Source of the DNA: Ctena decussata | Lineage: Eukaryota; Mollusca; Bivalvia; Lucinida; Lucinidae | Direction: 5' to 3' | DNA length: 64,000 nucleotides | NCBI GenBank assembly: GCA_963989385.1 | Contig: OZ022500.1 | Location: 24,752,460 to 24,816,459 of the forward strand | In this document: positions 46,395-56,784 of the stretch, piece after piece | Numbering within the stretch: the stretch's first letter is position 1 | How the letters are laid out: each line of letters begins with the position of its first letter | The notes under the pieces: generated by a model | Database searches by the model: none | What the model was told of the DNA's origin: nothing | Seen by the model: the letters and a program-made list of their open reading frames with translations, nothing else | Position numbers and translations under genes: made by a program

Positions 46395-46700
46395 TTATTT
46401 TATTTTTGTTCTTTAAGATCAGAGGATATATTCTGAGAAACCAGGATCTTTTCATTGGTTCAGACTTACATTCTAAATTATCTCTTTTTAACCATTTGAG
46501 TCATTTTTGATACTTATCAGTTTAGAATTGACTGCCTTATTAGAATTAAGAAATTACAGATTGCTTTTCTGTGGCTTTTGTCCAGATATTGCCAGGGTCA
46601 CTGATGAGGCTTCAAAAGCCGAACCTTCGAAGTATGGCCCATGTTCCTTTATTTGAATATGTGCCGTGCTATTGAAGGAGCTCTTTAAGATTTTAATTGT
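46395..46700 (+). repeat. Family-E interspersed repeat
   Basis: Contains TCTTTAAGATCAGAGG, ATATTCTGAGAAACCAGG, GCCAGGGTCACTGATGAGGC, AAAGCCGAACCTTCGAAG and TATGGCCCATGTTCC. The ATTCTGAGAA block precedes the CCCATGTTCC block here, whereas it follows it at 56785-57070. This suggests the family is built from tandem or permuted units. A T-rich tract (46355-46410) precedes it. Confidence 0.7.
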
Positions 46701-46911
46701 GTTTATTTTTTCTAAAGCGACCAAGTTGTCATAAACGTTTCCTATGTCCTTCGTTTAAGAATGACCATACATAACGGAATACAAACCTTCCAAAGTCACA
46801 ATCTGGTTTTTGTAACATACTTCCATTACATGTAATGAAACAATGGATTTAATGTGATTCACTAAAGGGTATTGCATGTTTTTGGAAGCAGTCGCAATAT
46901 CGTTGTTTACT

Positions 46912-47190
46912 CCAGTTGTGGGTCTATATAAAATGTATAATTATCCGCACGGATTATTCCAGTTGTGGGTGTATATAAAATGTATAAATATCCGCACGCA
47001 TTATTCCAGTTGTGGGTGTATATAAAATGTATAAATATCCGAACGCATTATTCCAGTTGTAGGTGTATATAAAATGTATAAATATCCGCACGCATTATTC
47101 CAGTTGTAGGTGATATAAAATGTATAAATATCCGCACGCATTATTCCAGTTGTGGGTGTATATAAAATGTATAAATGTTCGCACGCATAA
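46912..47190. repeat. 47-bp minisatellite, six units
   Basis: Units start at CCAGTTGTGGGT-like motifs at 46912, 46959, 47006, 47053, 47100 and 47146. Each includes GTATATAAAATGTATAAATA and CCGCACGCATTATT. The unit is continuous without spacers, so it is not a CRISPR-type array. The minus-strand frame at 47001-47291 is the repeat translated. Confidence 0.95.
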
Positions 47191-47327
47191 AGCACATGGA
47201 CGGACGCACGGTGCGAGGCGTATGCAAATATGGATACGTTCCACTGAGGCATTTGAAGATCATCATTATGAGAACAGACACAACAACGCATAAAGCAATG
47301 TGTTACTGGTAAGATGATATCGTCATA

Positions 47328-48047
47328 ATTGTAGAAAAGACATTGGACGTTTGCACAGCTTTCCTAGAAAACAGCACATTTACAAAAATTAATGAATGAC
47401 GATTCAACAAACGGGAAAAACAAAAACAGAACAAATCACGCAAATTTTGTTCTAAAGGTAGTATCTATTAGTGGTATTTTACATTGCATAAACATAAACA
47501 GGAGTTCCACTGGTAAAGTTTAATAACTCCCTAGTGACTAAGAGGTAAAATAACACTTTAAGATCCTGTTTAGAATATTAAGCAGTGTACAAAGGCAGTT
47601 TCAGGAACTGAAAGAATACATTCAACGTACTATCCCCGATGCCTTAAACAAAATAGCAAAATGAGTAAAATGCAAGTAGACACTCATAGAAAAGACATTG
47701 GACTTTTGCACAATTTTCCTAGCAAACAGCACCTTTATAAAAGTTCGTGAATGACGAGAGAAAAACAGGGTTTTTTTTGTTTTTGTTTTTAAAAAAGATT
47801 CTGCAAAGTAAATTCTAAAGGTAAGTAATATCTTTTAGTCATATATTTCATTGCATAAACATAAACAGGAGTTCCTCTGGTAAAGTTTTACTCCCTAGTG
47901 ACTAAGAGATAATCATATCACTTTTAAGATCCTGTTTTGCAAACTTGAGCAGTGTAAAAGTCAGTATCAGGAACTGAAAGAAGAATTTCCACGTACCATC
48001 CCCGATAAGCAACAGGAAAGTGTAAAATTGGTAAACACATGTAGAAA
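47328..48047. repeat. Direct tandem duplication, about 355-bp units
   Basis: Copy 1 (47328-47684) and copy 2 (47685-48047) share AGAAAAGACATTGGAC, TTCCTAGNAAACAGCAC, ATTGCATAAACATAAACAGG, AGTTCCNCTGGTAAAG, TCCCTAGTGACTAAGAG, AAGATCCTGTTT and CAGGAACTGAAAG in the same order. Copy 2 carries a T/A-rich insertion near 47770-47800. No function is apparent. Confidence 0.9.
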
Positions 48048-48140
48048 GCCAATACGAGCGAAGCCAATACGAGCGATAGTAAAATGAACAACTCTTTCCC
48101 CGGAAAATGGCCACAAAGCTGGCCTTCACAAAAGATAAAT

Positions 48141-48492
48141 GGGCCGCGACACGACAAAACAAACACTTTTTGAAAAGTAAGTAACGACTTTATTTATCGA
48201 GGGTACCTCAGTTGGCCGAAGCCAATCTTCTCTGAGGCCCTCAAAAAGTTACATGTATATGTACAAATACAAGAATGTGGCATGTGCGCCTAGCAAAGAC
48301 TCAGGTCATTCTAGTTATCCGCCAAGTTCGACCAGGTTTTGTTGGGCGCTTTAAAGGGTAGCTTAGGGTCTTAGCCATCTCCGTGCCGACAGCGAACGCT
48401 CTGGTCAAACTTGCCGATTACTTTCTAATTGGCAAATCTGAGTCTTCTCTGGGCGCACATGCCACTTTGTTTGTTTTGTTGTGTCGCGGTTC
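48141..48492. mobile_element. MITE-A copy with internal insertion, TSD AAAT
   Basis: The left terminus GGGCCGCGACACGACAAAAC and right terminus TTGTGTCGCGGTTC are flanked by AAAT on both sides (48137-48140 and 48493-48496). After CAAACA (48168) a foreign segment of about 105 bp runs to about 48275. Then GTGGCATGTGCGCCTAGC resumes the MITE. Confidence 0.88.
48169..48275 (-). mobile_element. Possible 5'-truncated retroelement tail
   Basis: On the minus strand the insert ends GTACCCTCGATAAATAAAGT then CGTTACTTACTTTTC. AATAAA sits near the end, like a retroposon 3' end with a polyadenylation signal. Flanking ACAAACAC and ACAAATACAA could be a degraded target duplication. A GGGCCTCAGAGAAGA/TCTTCTCTGAGGCCC-like internal stem (CCTCAG with CTGAGG) is also visible. 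The assignment is tentative. Confidence 0.4.
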
Positions 48493-48544
48493 AAATGCAT
48501 TTAGCACAAAACATCTAATTCATACCTAGTTCCTGTTTTATTTA

Positions 48545-48644
48545 CGAAAAGCATACATACAAATGAAAGGGACAAACAGACGAAATATTATGTACGTAAA
48601 GCATACATACAAATGAAAGAGATAGATAGACGTAACGAAGAAAC
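48545..48644. repeat. 50-bp tandem duplication
   Basis: AAAGCATACATACAAATGAAAG recurs with a 50-bp offset (GCATAC at 48551 and 48601), followed in each by AGACG. Confidence 0.85.
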
Positions 48645-48782
48645 ATGTTGACGACTGCATACAAAGCGGACAAAGCAAACAATAAAACCGATCAACCACA
48701 ATGGAAGCAAAGCTTTGGAAAGGTCTAAAGTCTGAACATTCATTTAAAATCATTATATATTCGAGACACTTCGCTGTTGCTG

Positions 48783-48811
48783 TTTTTTTTTTTTTTTTTT
48801 TTTTTTTTTTT
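48783..48811. repeat. T29 homopolymer
   Basis: Uninterrupted run of 29 T, followed by G-T6-G-T5. It could be a retroposon tail on the minus strand, but no body was recognised. Its length is prone to sequencing error. Confidence 0.95.
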
Positions 48812-49579
48812 GTTTTTTGTTTTTGCTACAGGAAGCTTTTTTAACTGGTATACAACCGTGTCAATCTGAATTTAGTTAAGGAGTATTAAGTGATGCGTTA
48901 ACTGATATTGACCTTTTAAGCCAATTTATAGTTAAAAATGGGCGCAAAAAGGAAACAAATTAAAGCAACAACAAATTTGCTATTCAGGCAGCAGCTGCGA
49001 AAACTAGGCTAATCTTCTTTTAATTCGACAGAATGGTTGTCTTTGCCTTAATAGCTAGTTCATTCTAATCTAAATCCGAAAATGGACAGCGCATTATTTG
49101 TCTTAGTTTGACATGCTGACTTACGCGGCGACTTTTGCGGAGCGACTTTTGCGGAGGTATATGTTTAAAGGCTTATGCAAAAAAAAACGTGGAGCTATAG
49201 CAAGTCTATTTTTTATCGAATATTTTTAAGATATTCTTTTTTTTTTACTGGAATCATGCGTGTCTTTGCTATGACCTATCTAATGTTATCCTGTTGCTTC
49301 CGTTATACTGGTATTACCCCGGTTACCGTTTCAATGTGGGTGCGCGTGTGTATTTGTATGCGTGTGCGTGTGTGTTCAATTTCCTCTTTGCTAATCTAAA
49401 ATATAAAGAGGCCACAATCACAACGCACATACCACTCAAGACATCCGAAGAAGACTTAAGACATCTAAAGGCCAAACCACAGCACATTTTCGGCCTTGAA
49501 TTGGTCAGTTACAGAACAAATTGGAGTGGGTGTGAGGAGCAGGGTAAAAAAAAATATAAATAGGACTGTACATTTAGTT
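48812..49579. other. No recognisable gene
   Basis: Contains a GTGTGCG-type dinucleotide patch near 49340-49375. Frames at 49175-49563 have no recognised domain. Confidence 0.5.
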
Positions 49580-49806
49580 CTGGGGCCGTATTCATAAAGC
49601 CACTTAAGACGTTGCTATGCTGTTGCTAAGGCTAAATATCTATAAAGGAGATTCCATACAACTATGAAATTTGTTCTGGAGGAACAGTCTTTGTAAGACT
49701 GTTCCTCCAGAGCAAATTTCATAGTTGTAGGGAATCTCCTTCTAAGAAATTTAGCCTTAGCAACAGCATAGCAACGACTTAAGTTGTTTTATGAATACGG
49801 CCCCAG
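49580..49806. mobile_element. MITE-B copy, 227 bp
   Basis: Termini GGGGCCGTATTCATAAAG and TTTATGAATACGGCCCC, flanked by CTG and CAG. The best-preserved arms among the four copies, with the central GAACAGTCTTTGTAAGACTG-TTC hairpin. Confidence 0.93.
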
Positions 49807-50333
49807 ATCAATTCTGAAAACAATAAGCTGTTCGGGCTGCATGGCGACTTCCTTACTTATCAGTGAAATATTAAAGAAAAACATTTGGAACCATATCACA
49901 TTTTGCAGGTATTGAATTTAATGATTATTCTTTAGGTGTACGTATTTGTATAAGATACGGTTAATTAAATTTTTTGCAAGTTTTTCAAAATTGAATCAAG
50001 GTAAGAACAAACTCATAATATTTGACATTAATTGCCGCTGTTTTGAATTATCTACTATACCCACACAGTATTTGGTTTCTTTAAGTGTCTACGTTGAAAT
50101 GTCTACAACATAACCTGTCCATGAATGAGATAGCTTTCCTGATAGAGCTTTTAAAAATTTACAAGTGCATTAACTTCTCTGAGTACATGTATAATAAAGT
50201 ACGAAAAAATAATTGATGGTGAAAACGTACACCGCTTAACCTACCACGTAAAAACTTTAACCGAAACTTTAACTCAGAAAGAGACATCAACACCGACCCC
50301 GTAGTGATTGTATTAGTTTTTTCTGTACTTTCC
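49807..50333. other. No recognisable feature
   Basis: AT-rich sequence without shared repeats seen. Confidence 0.55.
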
Positions 50334-50423
50334 TGATCCTTTAAAGAGATAAAAGTTAACGCTTTATCTCCACTTTTCGAAAAGTGGAGATAAAGCGTTA
50401 ACTTTTATCTCTTTAAAGGATCA
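50334..50423. repeat. Perfect 90-bp palindrome without spacer
   Basis: The 45 bases from 50334 to 50378 are the exact reverse complement of 50379-50423. The axis lies in TTTTCGAAAA and the ends read TGATCC and GGATCA. No mismatch and no loop were found by base-by-base comparison. Sequence just outside does not pair. Confidence 0.97.
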
Positions 50424-52359
50424 TACAAACAAATTTAACTGTCGTAAATTAACGGTTAATTACAGAGACATCAAACAGCAATTAAATGGATCATCTCGAG
50501 CCAAACACGAAGTTGAGAAAATAAGAAACAAATACAAATCTGACAGAACAATTAATCAGCTAAACACCTGTGATAACCAGGATAAGTTAAGTAGTAACGG
50601 AATGTTTTCATCTTAAGAATTAATTCAAGATCATATTCTCTATCTGATACGAAACATTTGAGAATAATTGGAACTGGAACTGGATATTTCCAATATATTT
50701 TCTCAGAAATTTATATTTCATGCCATATTCAAATCTATTTTTCAAATGGTATTTTACAAAAAATACATGACTGACACAGGGTTTTAGAACTTCGACATTT
50801 CATACTTAAGGTGTGCAAATACATCACCAAAACGTAATACGTTGATTTCGAAGCATATCTAAAGGAAACATTTTCTATCCCTGAGAGTAAATTCTTTATT
50901 ATATTTTCTCAGTTAGAGCAAATTCTCTTCTTTACATGACCCCACTAAAGAAGGTATTTGTCTAGTATGAAAGCATATACTGCTCTGTTAAAATTGTCAC
51001 CCTTGTTGAAACAGCAGCTAAAACTGTATCCATACAAATTACAAATCTCGCCACTTAATATTTAAATATGACAAAATTAAACATGTTGATAGTATACAGT
51101 ATATATTTACATCACCTCTAAATTATTTTATCTTACGAGCTTGCGAATTGAAAAACAACTTGCCACGTTTGAATGATATCAACACGTGGCGACCTGGGCC
51201 CAAAATTAAAATATGTCCTAAAGGTAAAGGACACCTTAACTTTAAGGATTGAAATTTCAAGGACGTGTTTTATATTTGTTTACTAATAATAATTACGAAA
51301 CATTAAGCTTGTGAACCCGTTTGGGATGTCTACAGAATCGATATAACACAACATTGTTTCGTCAAATGCTTTTAATGCTAGTTTTCATGACACAATATTA
51401 TCTCCCATAAAGTTAAGATTACCTTAACTTTAAGGAATGGTTGTAGTCCTTGGTCATATTCACATGTGAAATTCATATCGATAGTACATGTGATAACGAC
51501 CCTCCGTTAAGTTTTGAACAGCAAACATACTGGTATTCAGGCGGTTATAAAAGCGACATCAAACAGTGTGTCAGCTTATAAGGACATATATATATTAATG
51601 AGGCCAAAATCACAAGGCACAACCTAACCAAAACACCTAACGGAGAAGTAGGGATAAACGCAAACGACTGAACAGAACAATACATCTTCGATAACACACG
51701 CTGCCCAACACAGAGGAACTGCATATAAAATACACTCCACATAAAAACGTGCATTACCTATTTTCTTTTTTGACCCACAATTCACAACAGAAATCAATAT
51801 GCTGTCAAACCTACAGGACTGACTTGTGAAACGCAATGATTTGTTACTGTTGCTCACCCTGTATATCGTTACGAGTAATGTTCACATGTAGAACTTTCGG
51901 CTTCCGTCTTTTGTCCGCAAATATAAACAGAGCACAATATGCCATATGTGTATGAACTTCAAATGCTACGGACTCACTAGAAGAAATTATCAGTATCAAC
52001 ATATATATTACAATTTACACAAATTCTATACACAAAGGTTTTAAAGATAATAGATAAAACTGTTTCAGCTTCTGCAGGGAACAACATTTCAGTAAGTTAT
52101 AATGTTAACAGTTTGACGGAAAAAGTAAGCATACGGACCTTTAGGTTTCTTACCTGGCCACATGTTATTTACTGAGGTAAGCTACTCACTATTTATAAAT
52201 GGAAGCTACCCAGCAGTTATTTTTTGTTCAGGGTTATCACAGAGCAATGACTTTGCCAACTGTGAAAAAGGTTCTAAATTTTTCACCATGACCTCGTTGA
52301 TTCCTACTATATGGCCGTCCTAAACTTATTTCCGATTTGATTTGCAGTGCGTGTCTTTC
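50424..52359. other. No recognisable gene over 1.9 kb
   Basis: AT-rich sequence. A CCACGT/ACGTGG hairpin lies at about 51161-51191, and TTAACTTTAAGGA recurs at about 51237 and 51424. Minus-strand frames at 51545-51857 have no recognised domain. Confidence 0.5.
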
Positions 52360-52680
52360 ATGTGCTGCTCTCAATTTATGTACATACTTCTTTCCCTTTT
52401 GGTTTTGAGGGCAGGGGCCGTATTTATAAAATGACTTAAGTGGTTGCTATGCTGTTGCTAAGGCCGAATTTCGAAGAAGGAGATTCCCTACAACTATGAA
52501 ATTTGCTCTGGAGGAACAGTCTGGAAAAGACTGTTCTTCCAGAGCAAATTTGATAGTTGTGGGGAATCTCCTTCATAGAAAATTAGCCTTAGCAACACAA
52601 TAGCAACCACCTAAGTCGTTTTATAAATACGGCCCCAGAGGTTTTAGTTCCTGGTTATCGCCTATCTTTCCAATTCGATG
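52360..52680 (+). repeat. Family-C fragment split by a MITE-B
   Basis: TGCTCTCAATTTATGTACAT, TTCCCTTTTGGTTTTGAGGG (to 52411), then after the MITE TTTTAGTTCCTGG continues. The order matches the family-C tail seen at 1540-1620. Confidence 0.65.
52412..52638. mobile_element. MITE-B copy, 227 bp, nested in family C
   Basis: GGGCCGTATTTATAAAATG and TTTTATAAATACGGCCC are the termini, with CAG directly outside each, a plausible 3-bp target duplication. Insertion into the family-C fragment (GGTTTTGAGGGC before, AGGTTTTAGTTCCTGG after) defines both boundaries independently. Confidence 0.93.
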
Positions 52681-53030
52681 ACCACGGCAGATGCATTGTT
52701 TAGATTTCTGGAATTTCATTTGCACTGACTGTTCCAAAGGAGACATAGAAAAAACATTGAAGGATACTACTCGCGAGTACCAGATCACACTTCTTTTGAG
52801 GGGTTCATGACAGTGTATCTTAATATTTCGGATATATCAATGTGTCTACAGTTTATGAGTTCTGTTAATGAGTTCTGACTTATAATTTTGGTACGTTGAC
52901 CGCTCCTAGTTACAACAGTGCTAGTTACATGTAGGCATATCTTACAATACTTTATCAAATTTTAAACCCTCCGTTATTCCTATCACCGCAGCTGATTATA
53001 TATGATGCATTAAAACACACGCAATGACAT

Positions 53031-53300
53031 CAAACAGGGAATTTGGATGTAGAAAAAAAAACATACTACATAACCTGTGCAACTATGTTTTAATTGTCAT
53101 CATGCAGCGAAATGAGTTTATTCGCCATCATTTATGTTCAATAACGGAATTTTTTTTTTTTTTTTGTGTGTGTATGATAACTTTGAAAGGGGTAGGAGAG
53201 TACATATGTCAGGGTTTCTCATTATTAAATGTGATTTTGTCTGTACCACTGGTCTATCAAAATATACCGAAATCAATACTATTACTTCATTTCCCTGTAG
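53031..53300 (+). repeat. Family-F dispersed repeat, copy 2
   Basis: Co-linear with 45791-46040. It carries a T16-17 tract at about 53150-53166 followed by GTGTGTGTAT. The 123-codon frame at 53024-53395 runs through it, but the homologous copy does not preserve that frame, so it is not treated as coding. Confidence 0.75.
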
Positions 53301-53711
53301 TTCCGAACTGCGCCCGCAGAAAGTTACCTTACTGCATGTGTTCAAACTGGAGACTGGCATATAGAAGTGAGCATATTAATTTCGGGTCTAGATGAAAAAG
53401 AAATAAATCAATGTGAAAATGATTAAATGTACGTGCTGTTTGAAAGTTCATAGTATACTTAATTTCGAGTTCCAAATAATCAAACCTGAAGTTAGCTTAA
53501 GAAACAGTTTGGACATTGAGAACAATATGGTTAATTTTCATAACGCAAGCCTGATGTAGTTCATATTAAGGTCATATTTTATCTTGGTCGCAATCGGACC
53601 CTTTCTTCCACAATTACAGCCTTGGAAGTAGCAATTTAGTAAAAGACTCAATGCAATTATTTTTGATAGCTGTAGAACCGTCAAAATCATTTCAGTCATT
53701 ATGATGTACAT

Positions 53712-53753
53712 GATATCGTTTACCGAGGAAACGTTTCCTCGGTAAACGATATC
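53712..53753. repeat. Perfect 42-bp palindrome without spacer
   Basis: GATATCGTTTACCGAGGAAAC is followed directly by its exact reverse complement, with the axis in AAACGTTT. Confidence 0.97.
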
Positions 53754-54840
53754 CGTCGCCAACTTTTTCGGTTTTACCCGACTTCCCGAGCTTTTTTAGT
53801 TATAGTAACTGTTGTAAGTAGAAGCTTGTATTTTAATCGGGCTATATTACCACGCTTTCTAGTAAAGCTGGAGCCCTTCATCTTTCTAGCGATAAAACAA
53901 TACAGTCAAAACAATTTCTGAAGTGATCTTATCTTATCGGGGTAATAATTGGATTCTTTGTGCTATGATTACTGCCTCTTTTTGTTCATTGAGTTTATGA
54001 TTTTTTAAATCTCCTACTATATTTTTCAATAGAGTTTTATTAAACGTTTAAAGACAAATATTCTTGTTTATTGGGTGTCATATCCTATCATGTAATAGTC
54101 CAGTTAAACTGCTATTTCATCAAAGGAAATACTCTAACTCACATAGGTAATTACATAACAGGGTTATAAAAACACTGGGAGTGTTCTATATAGTATTGAA
54201 TAAATGTCTTTAAGATAGTGTTTTCTGCATCTGAAGTAATTCATATTTTATAGGCAAAGAAAAAGATCCTTTCTTTAAGAGCAATATGCGTCGCCGCTCA
54301 CTGGAAATCTCGATTTTCTTTCGCCAAACGATCCTTCTCTTACCCCTTTAGTTTTTAACCGATAATCTTAAATTTTTTAATCCGTACTAGGATGTAGGAG
54401 GTGGATATGCAGTATAACAACATTGCACTACAGTATTCACAAGAACAGACTAAATTAAACCGAGTCTGCTTTGTTTGTTTCTCTGATGCGTCACCTAACC
54501 CGTTTGAAATGATTCCAATAGAGACATAACTGAAAATTGTATATCATCACATATTGCATTCTGCAGACACAAATTAAATGTTCAGGAAACTGTGATTCCT
54601 TGGTGCCTTGTTGTTATAGATAAGGCTCAGTTATTCAGATAAAACCTGATTAATTTACAAAGTGCTTTCCATTACCAAATGCAATCAATAACAAACAAAT
54701 TTGTAAGCTGAAATTTCAGGACATAAATTTCGTCGTAGCATTTCTAAAGAATAATCTTAGATCATGTAAATACAGTTGGCAATCGGAACTACCCTATACA
54801 ACAGACACGTACGGCATGATTACTTTGGTAAATCCTAGCA
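53754..54840. other. No recognisable feature
   Basis: AT-rich sequence without shared repeats or credible open frames. Confidence 0.55.
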
Positions 54841-54845
54841 ACACC

Positions 54846-54966
54846 CAAGTATTTGTCATCTTCGAGTAGCCCTAGGTATACATGAGTATTACCCAAGTAA
54901 TTATGCCGAACGCGCCCGATTCCGTACATTATCCCCAACTATTCGTCATCTTCGAGTAGCCTGGGT
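54846..54966. repeat. Short direct repeat (about 33 bp, twice)
   Basis: CCCAAGTATTTGTCATCTTC and CCCAACTATTCGTCATCTTC, each followed by GAGTAGCC, occur at about 54846 and 54934. Confidence 0.85.
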
Positions 54967-55006
54967 TCGAGGTTATTAAACTTGAGAATAATCTCAAACT
55001 CAAAAT

Positions 55007-55066
55007 AAAGCATACTGATTGGCTGCTTCCGAGCATGTGCTCGGAAGCAGCCAATCAGTGTGCTTT
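55007..55066. repeat. Near-perfect hairpin, 29-bp arms, 2-base loop
   Basis: AAAGCATACTGATTGGCTGC, TTCCGAGCA pairs with TGCTCGGAA, GCAGCCAATCAGTGTGCTTT with one mismatch. The loop is TG. The minus-strand frame at 54939-55259 crosses it and has no recognised domain. Confidence 0.93.
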
Positions 55067-55227
55067 GTTTTGCTTTATTATGCCAATTTTCGGAAAATGT
55101 ACAAAAAGCCTGCGTAATTTCAAATTGATCGCTAAACTGTAGGAGGAGTTGCGCACACGAAAAAAACGCAACACGGTACCACGGAAAGCCAAAAACCATG
55201 GCACCTACTTGCCTATATAAACGGTAA

Positions 55228-55287
55228 GTGTGTGTGTGTGGGGGGGGGGGGGTAAACAAAAGTGATAATAATAATAATAATAATAAT
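55228..55287. repeat. GT run, G13 and ATA microsatellite
   Basis: A GT dinucleotide run (55228-55240) leads into a G run (55240-55252), and an AAT/ATA run follows at 55264-55287. Confidence 0.92.
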
Positions 55288-55288
55288 G

Positions 55289-55679
55289 AAAGGACAATTT
55301 AATAATTTATGGATATGACTGATACAAGGGTTAACCATTAGTATGCCCAGTCAAATCGAAATCCGACTCTGTCGAGTGAATATCCTTATCGCGAAAGCTA
55401 TAATTTCCTTACACTTCAACTGACTTTGCTCATGTTTTACACACTGCAGGCAAGACGTTTGCTACCGTTATTAATATAAGCGATGTGGGTCAGGTGACAT
55501 TCTAAAATGACAGTCACTTGATTTGACTGCAATCCGTTTCTCATACTTATTAAAGGAAAAATAATTTCAAGAGAATTGCGCTCAGGAAGTGATTCCTCCC
55601 TGCCTACCTCTGTGACCGTTTTCAGTGAATTTATCTAGCACTATCGTCCGATCCAGTCATCCAGATTTCGTTCTGGTAA
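55289..55679. other. No recognisable feature
   Basis: Nothing shared with the rest of the window was seen. Confidence 0.55.
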
Positions 55680-56390
55680 ATCTGTTTTTATTCTGTTTGT
55701 TTTGTCTAATTTTCTATTTGCTTTGGTTTTGTTGAGGAACCCTTGTTGGCCGCTATTCCGGATAAAGCTGCTATCTTATGGAAGGTTAACATGGCGACAA
55801 ACGCTGTATTACACGTGTCAAGGCAGCATTTTTTAAATTATTTTATTCTTTTTCCCCATTTTAGCAAGCAGGTATTGTTTAGACGGTGATGCATTTTTCA
55901 TGCACCACCTTTGTGTCATGCAACATACTTGTTTTTGGGGTGTTTACAGGGTGACACATATTGCATAACACATGCGTCATGTAACTTGTATCGCCGTGTA
56001 AACCCACCTTTGTATTTTCTGCTGCTGTTGGTTGGTCTTGGTTTAATGGCCCTTTCAGACAGTATCTCAGTCTATACTGGGCCGTCTCCCAGAGCAAGAG
56101 AAAGAAGAGAAAGAAAAGAGACATAAGAGGGGATGGAAAATGTCGAAACAACCCGACCCGCACCTTCTGCAAACACAGTAGCCCCTAGCCCTACTATCAT
56201 CTAAATTAGTAGGACACCCTGGCACTGACAGTTACCCAGCAGCATCGCCCGACCCCCTCCCCCCTCCCCAGCCCATTTACTGCTGTTGTTTGCTGCTTTT
56301 ATCCTTTACAGGTTTTGTGTTATAGGTGGGATGTAAATTTATTTGATTGTATCAGTTCCTGAGAATGTCGTATTTACTTCAAAGGATAAG
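55680..56390 (+). repeat. Family-C-like mosaic
   Basis: The stretch near 55735-55800 (CCCTTGTTGGCCGCTATTCC, AAAGCTGCT) is a distant match to the GTGGCCACC..AAGCTGCTCACTCGG segment. The tail at 56320-56390 (GTGGGATGTAAATTTATTTG, ATTGTATCAGTTCCTGAGAA) is a clear family-C end. A C-rich tract lies at 56250-56275. The middle is unassigned. Confidence 0.5.
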
Positions 56391-56514
56391 TTCATTATGA
56401 TACTTTCTGGGGTTTTTTAATATCATATTATTTAAAATTCTCACATCGTAAATTCAAAACCATAAATACACTCTCTTGGGTACTTTTGCAGTGGTTTCCT
56501 AAATTTGTTTTTGG

Positions 56515-56615
56515 AGGAGTTGTAGCGTCAGAAAAAAAGGTAAAAAGTATGCAAAGACCAGGAACTGAAACAATCAAAATCCAAATCCAGCCCTCAAACC
56601 ATAGTAAAAACTGAA
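56515..56615 (-). repeat. Family-C tail on minus strand
   Basis: On the minus strand it reads ACTATGGTTTGAGGGCTGG, ATTTGGATTTTGATTGTTTC and AGTTCCTGGTCTTTGCATAC, nearly identical to the 10.7- and 27.2-kb tails, so it is young. The frame at 56428-56634 is this repeat. Confidence 0.85.
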
Positions 56616-56784
56616 ATTCGGATCTTCTAGACACTGTACATGTAATACAGTAACCGCGCTAGCGCACATGAAATTTGAAATTTAATACAGTTTTATTAGA
56701 GTTCAGTGTCTTTGCTTCAAGAGAATCTGCCTTCAGAATTTATTTTAATGTTGGTTCGATTATGTTAGACTTAAATTCTTATGT

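Noticed and set aside
46912..47190. Regular 47-bp array that could be mistaken for a CRISPR
   Set aside because: Units are contiguous with no variable spacers, and all surrounding sequence is of animal type.
48783..48811. T29 tract as a poly-A tail of a retroposon
   Set aside because: No retroposon body or target duplication could be recognised next to it.
53024..53395. 123-codon open frame, the longest on the plus strand
   Set aside because: It spans the family-F repeat and a poly-T tract translated as phenylalanines. The homologous copy at 45791 does not preserve the frame.
54950..54980. GGGTTCGAGG resembling a pol III B box
   Set aside because: No A box at a suitable distance and no cloverleaf. 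It lies in a short direct repeat.
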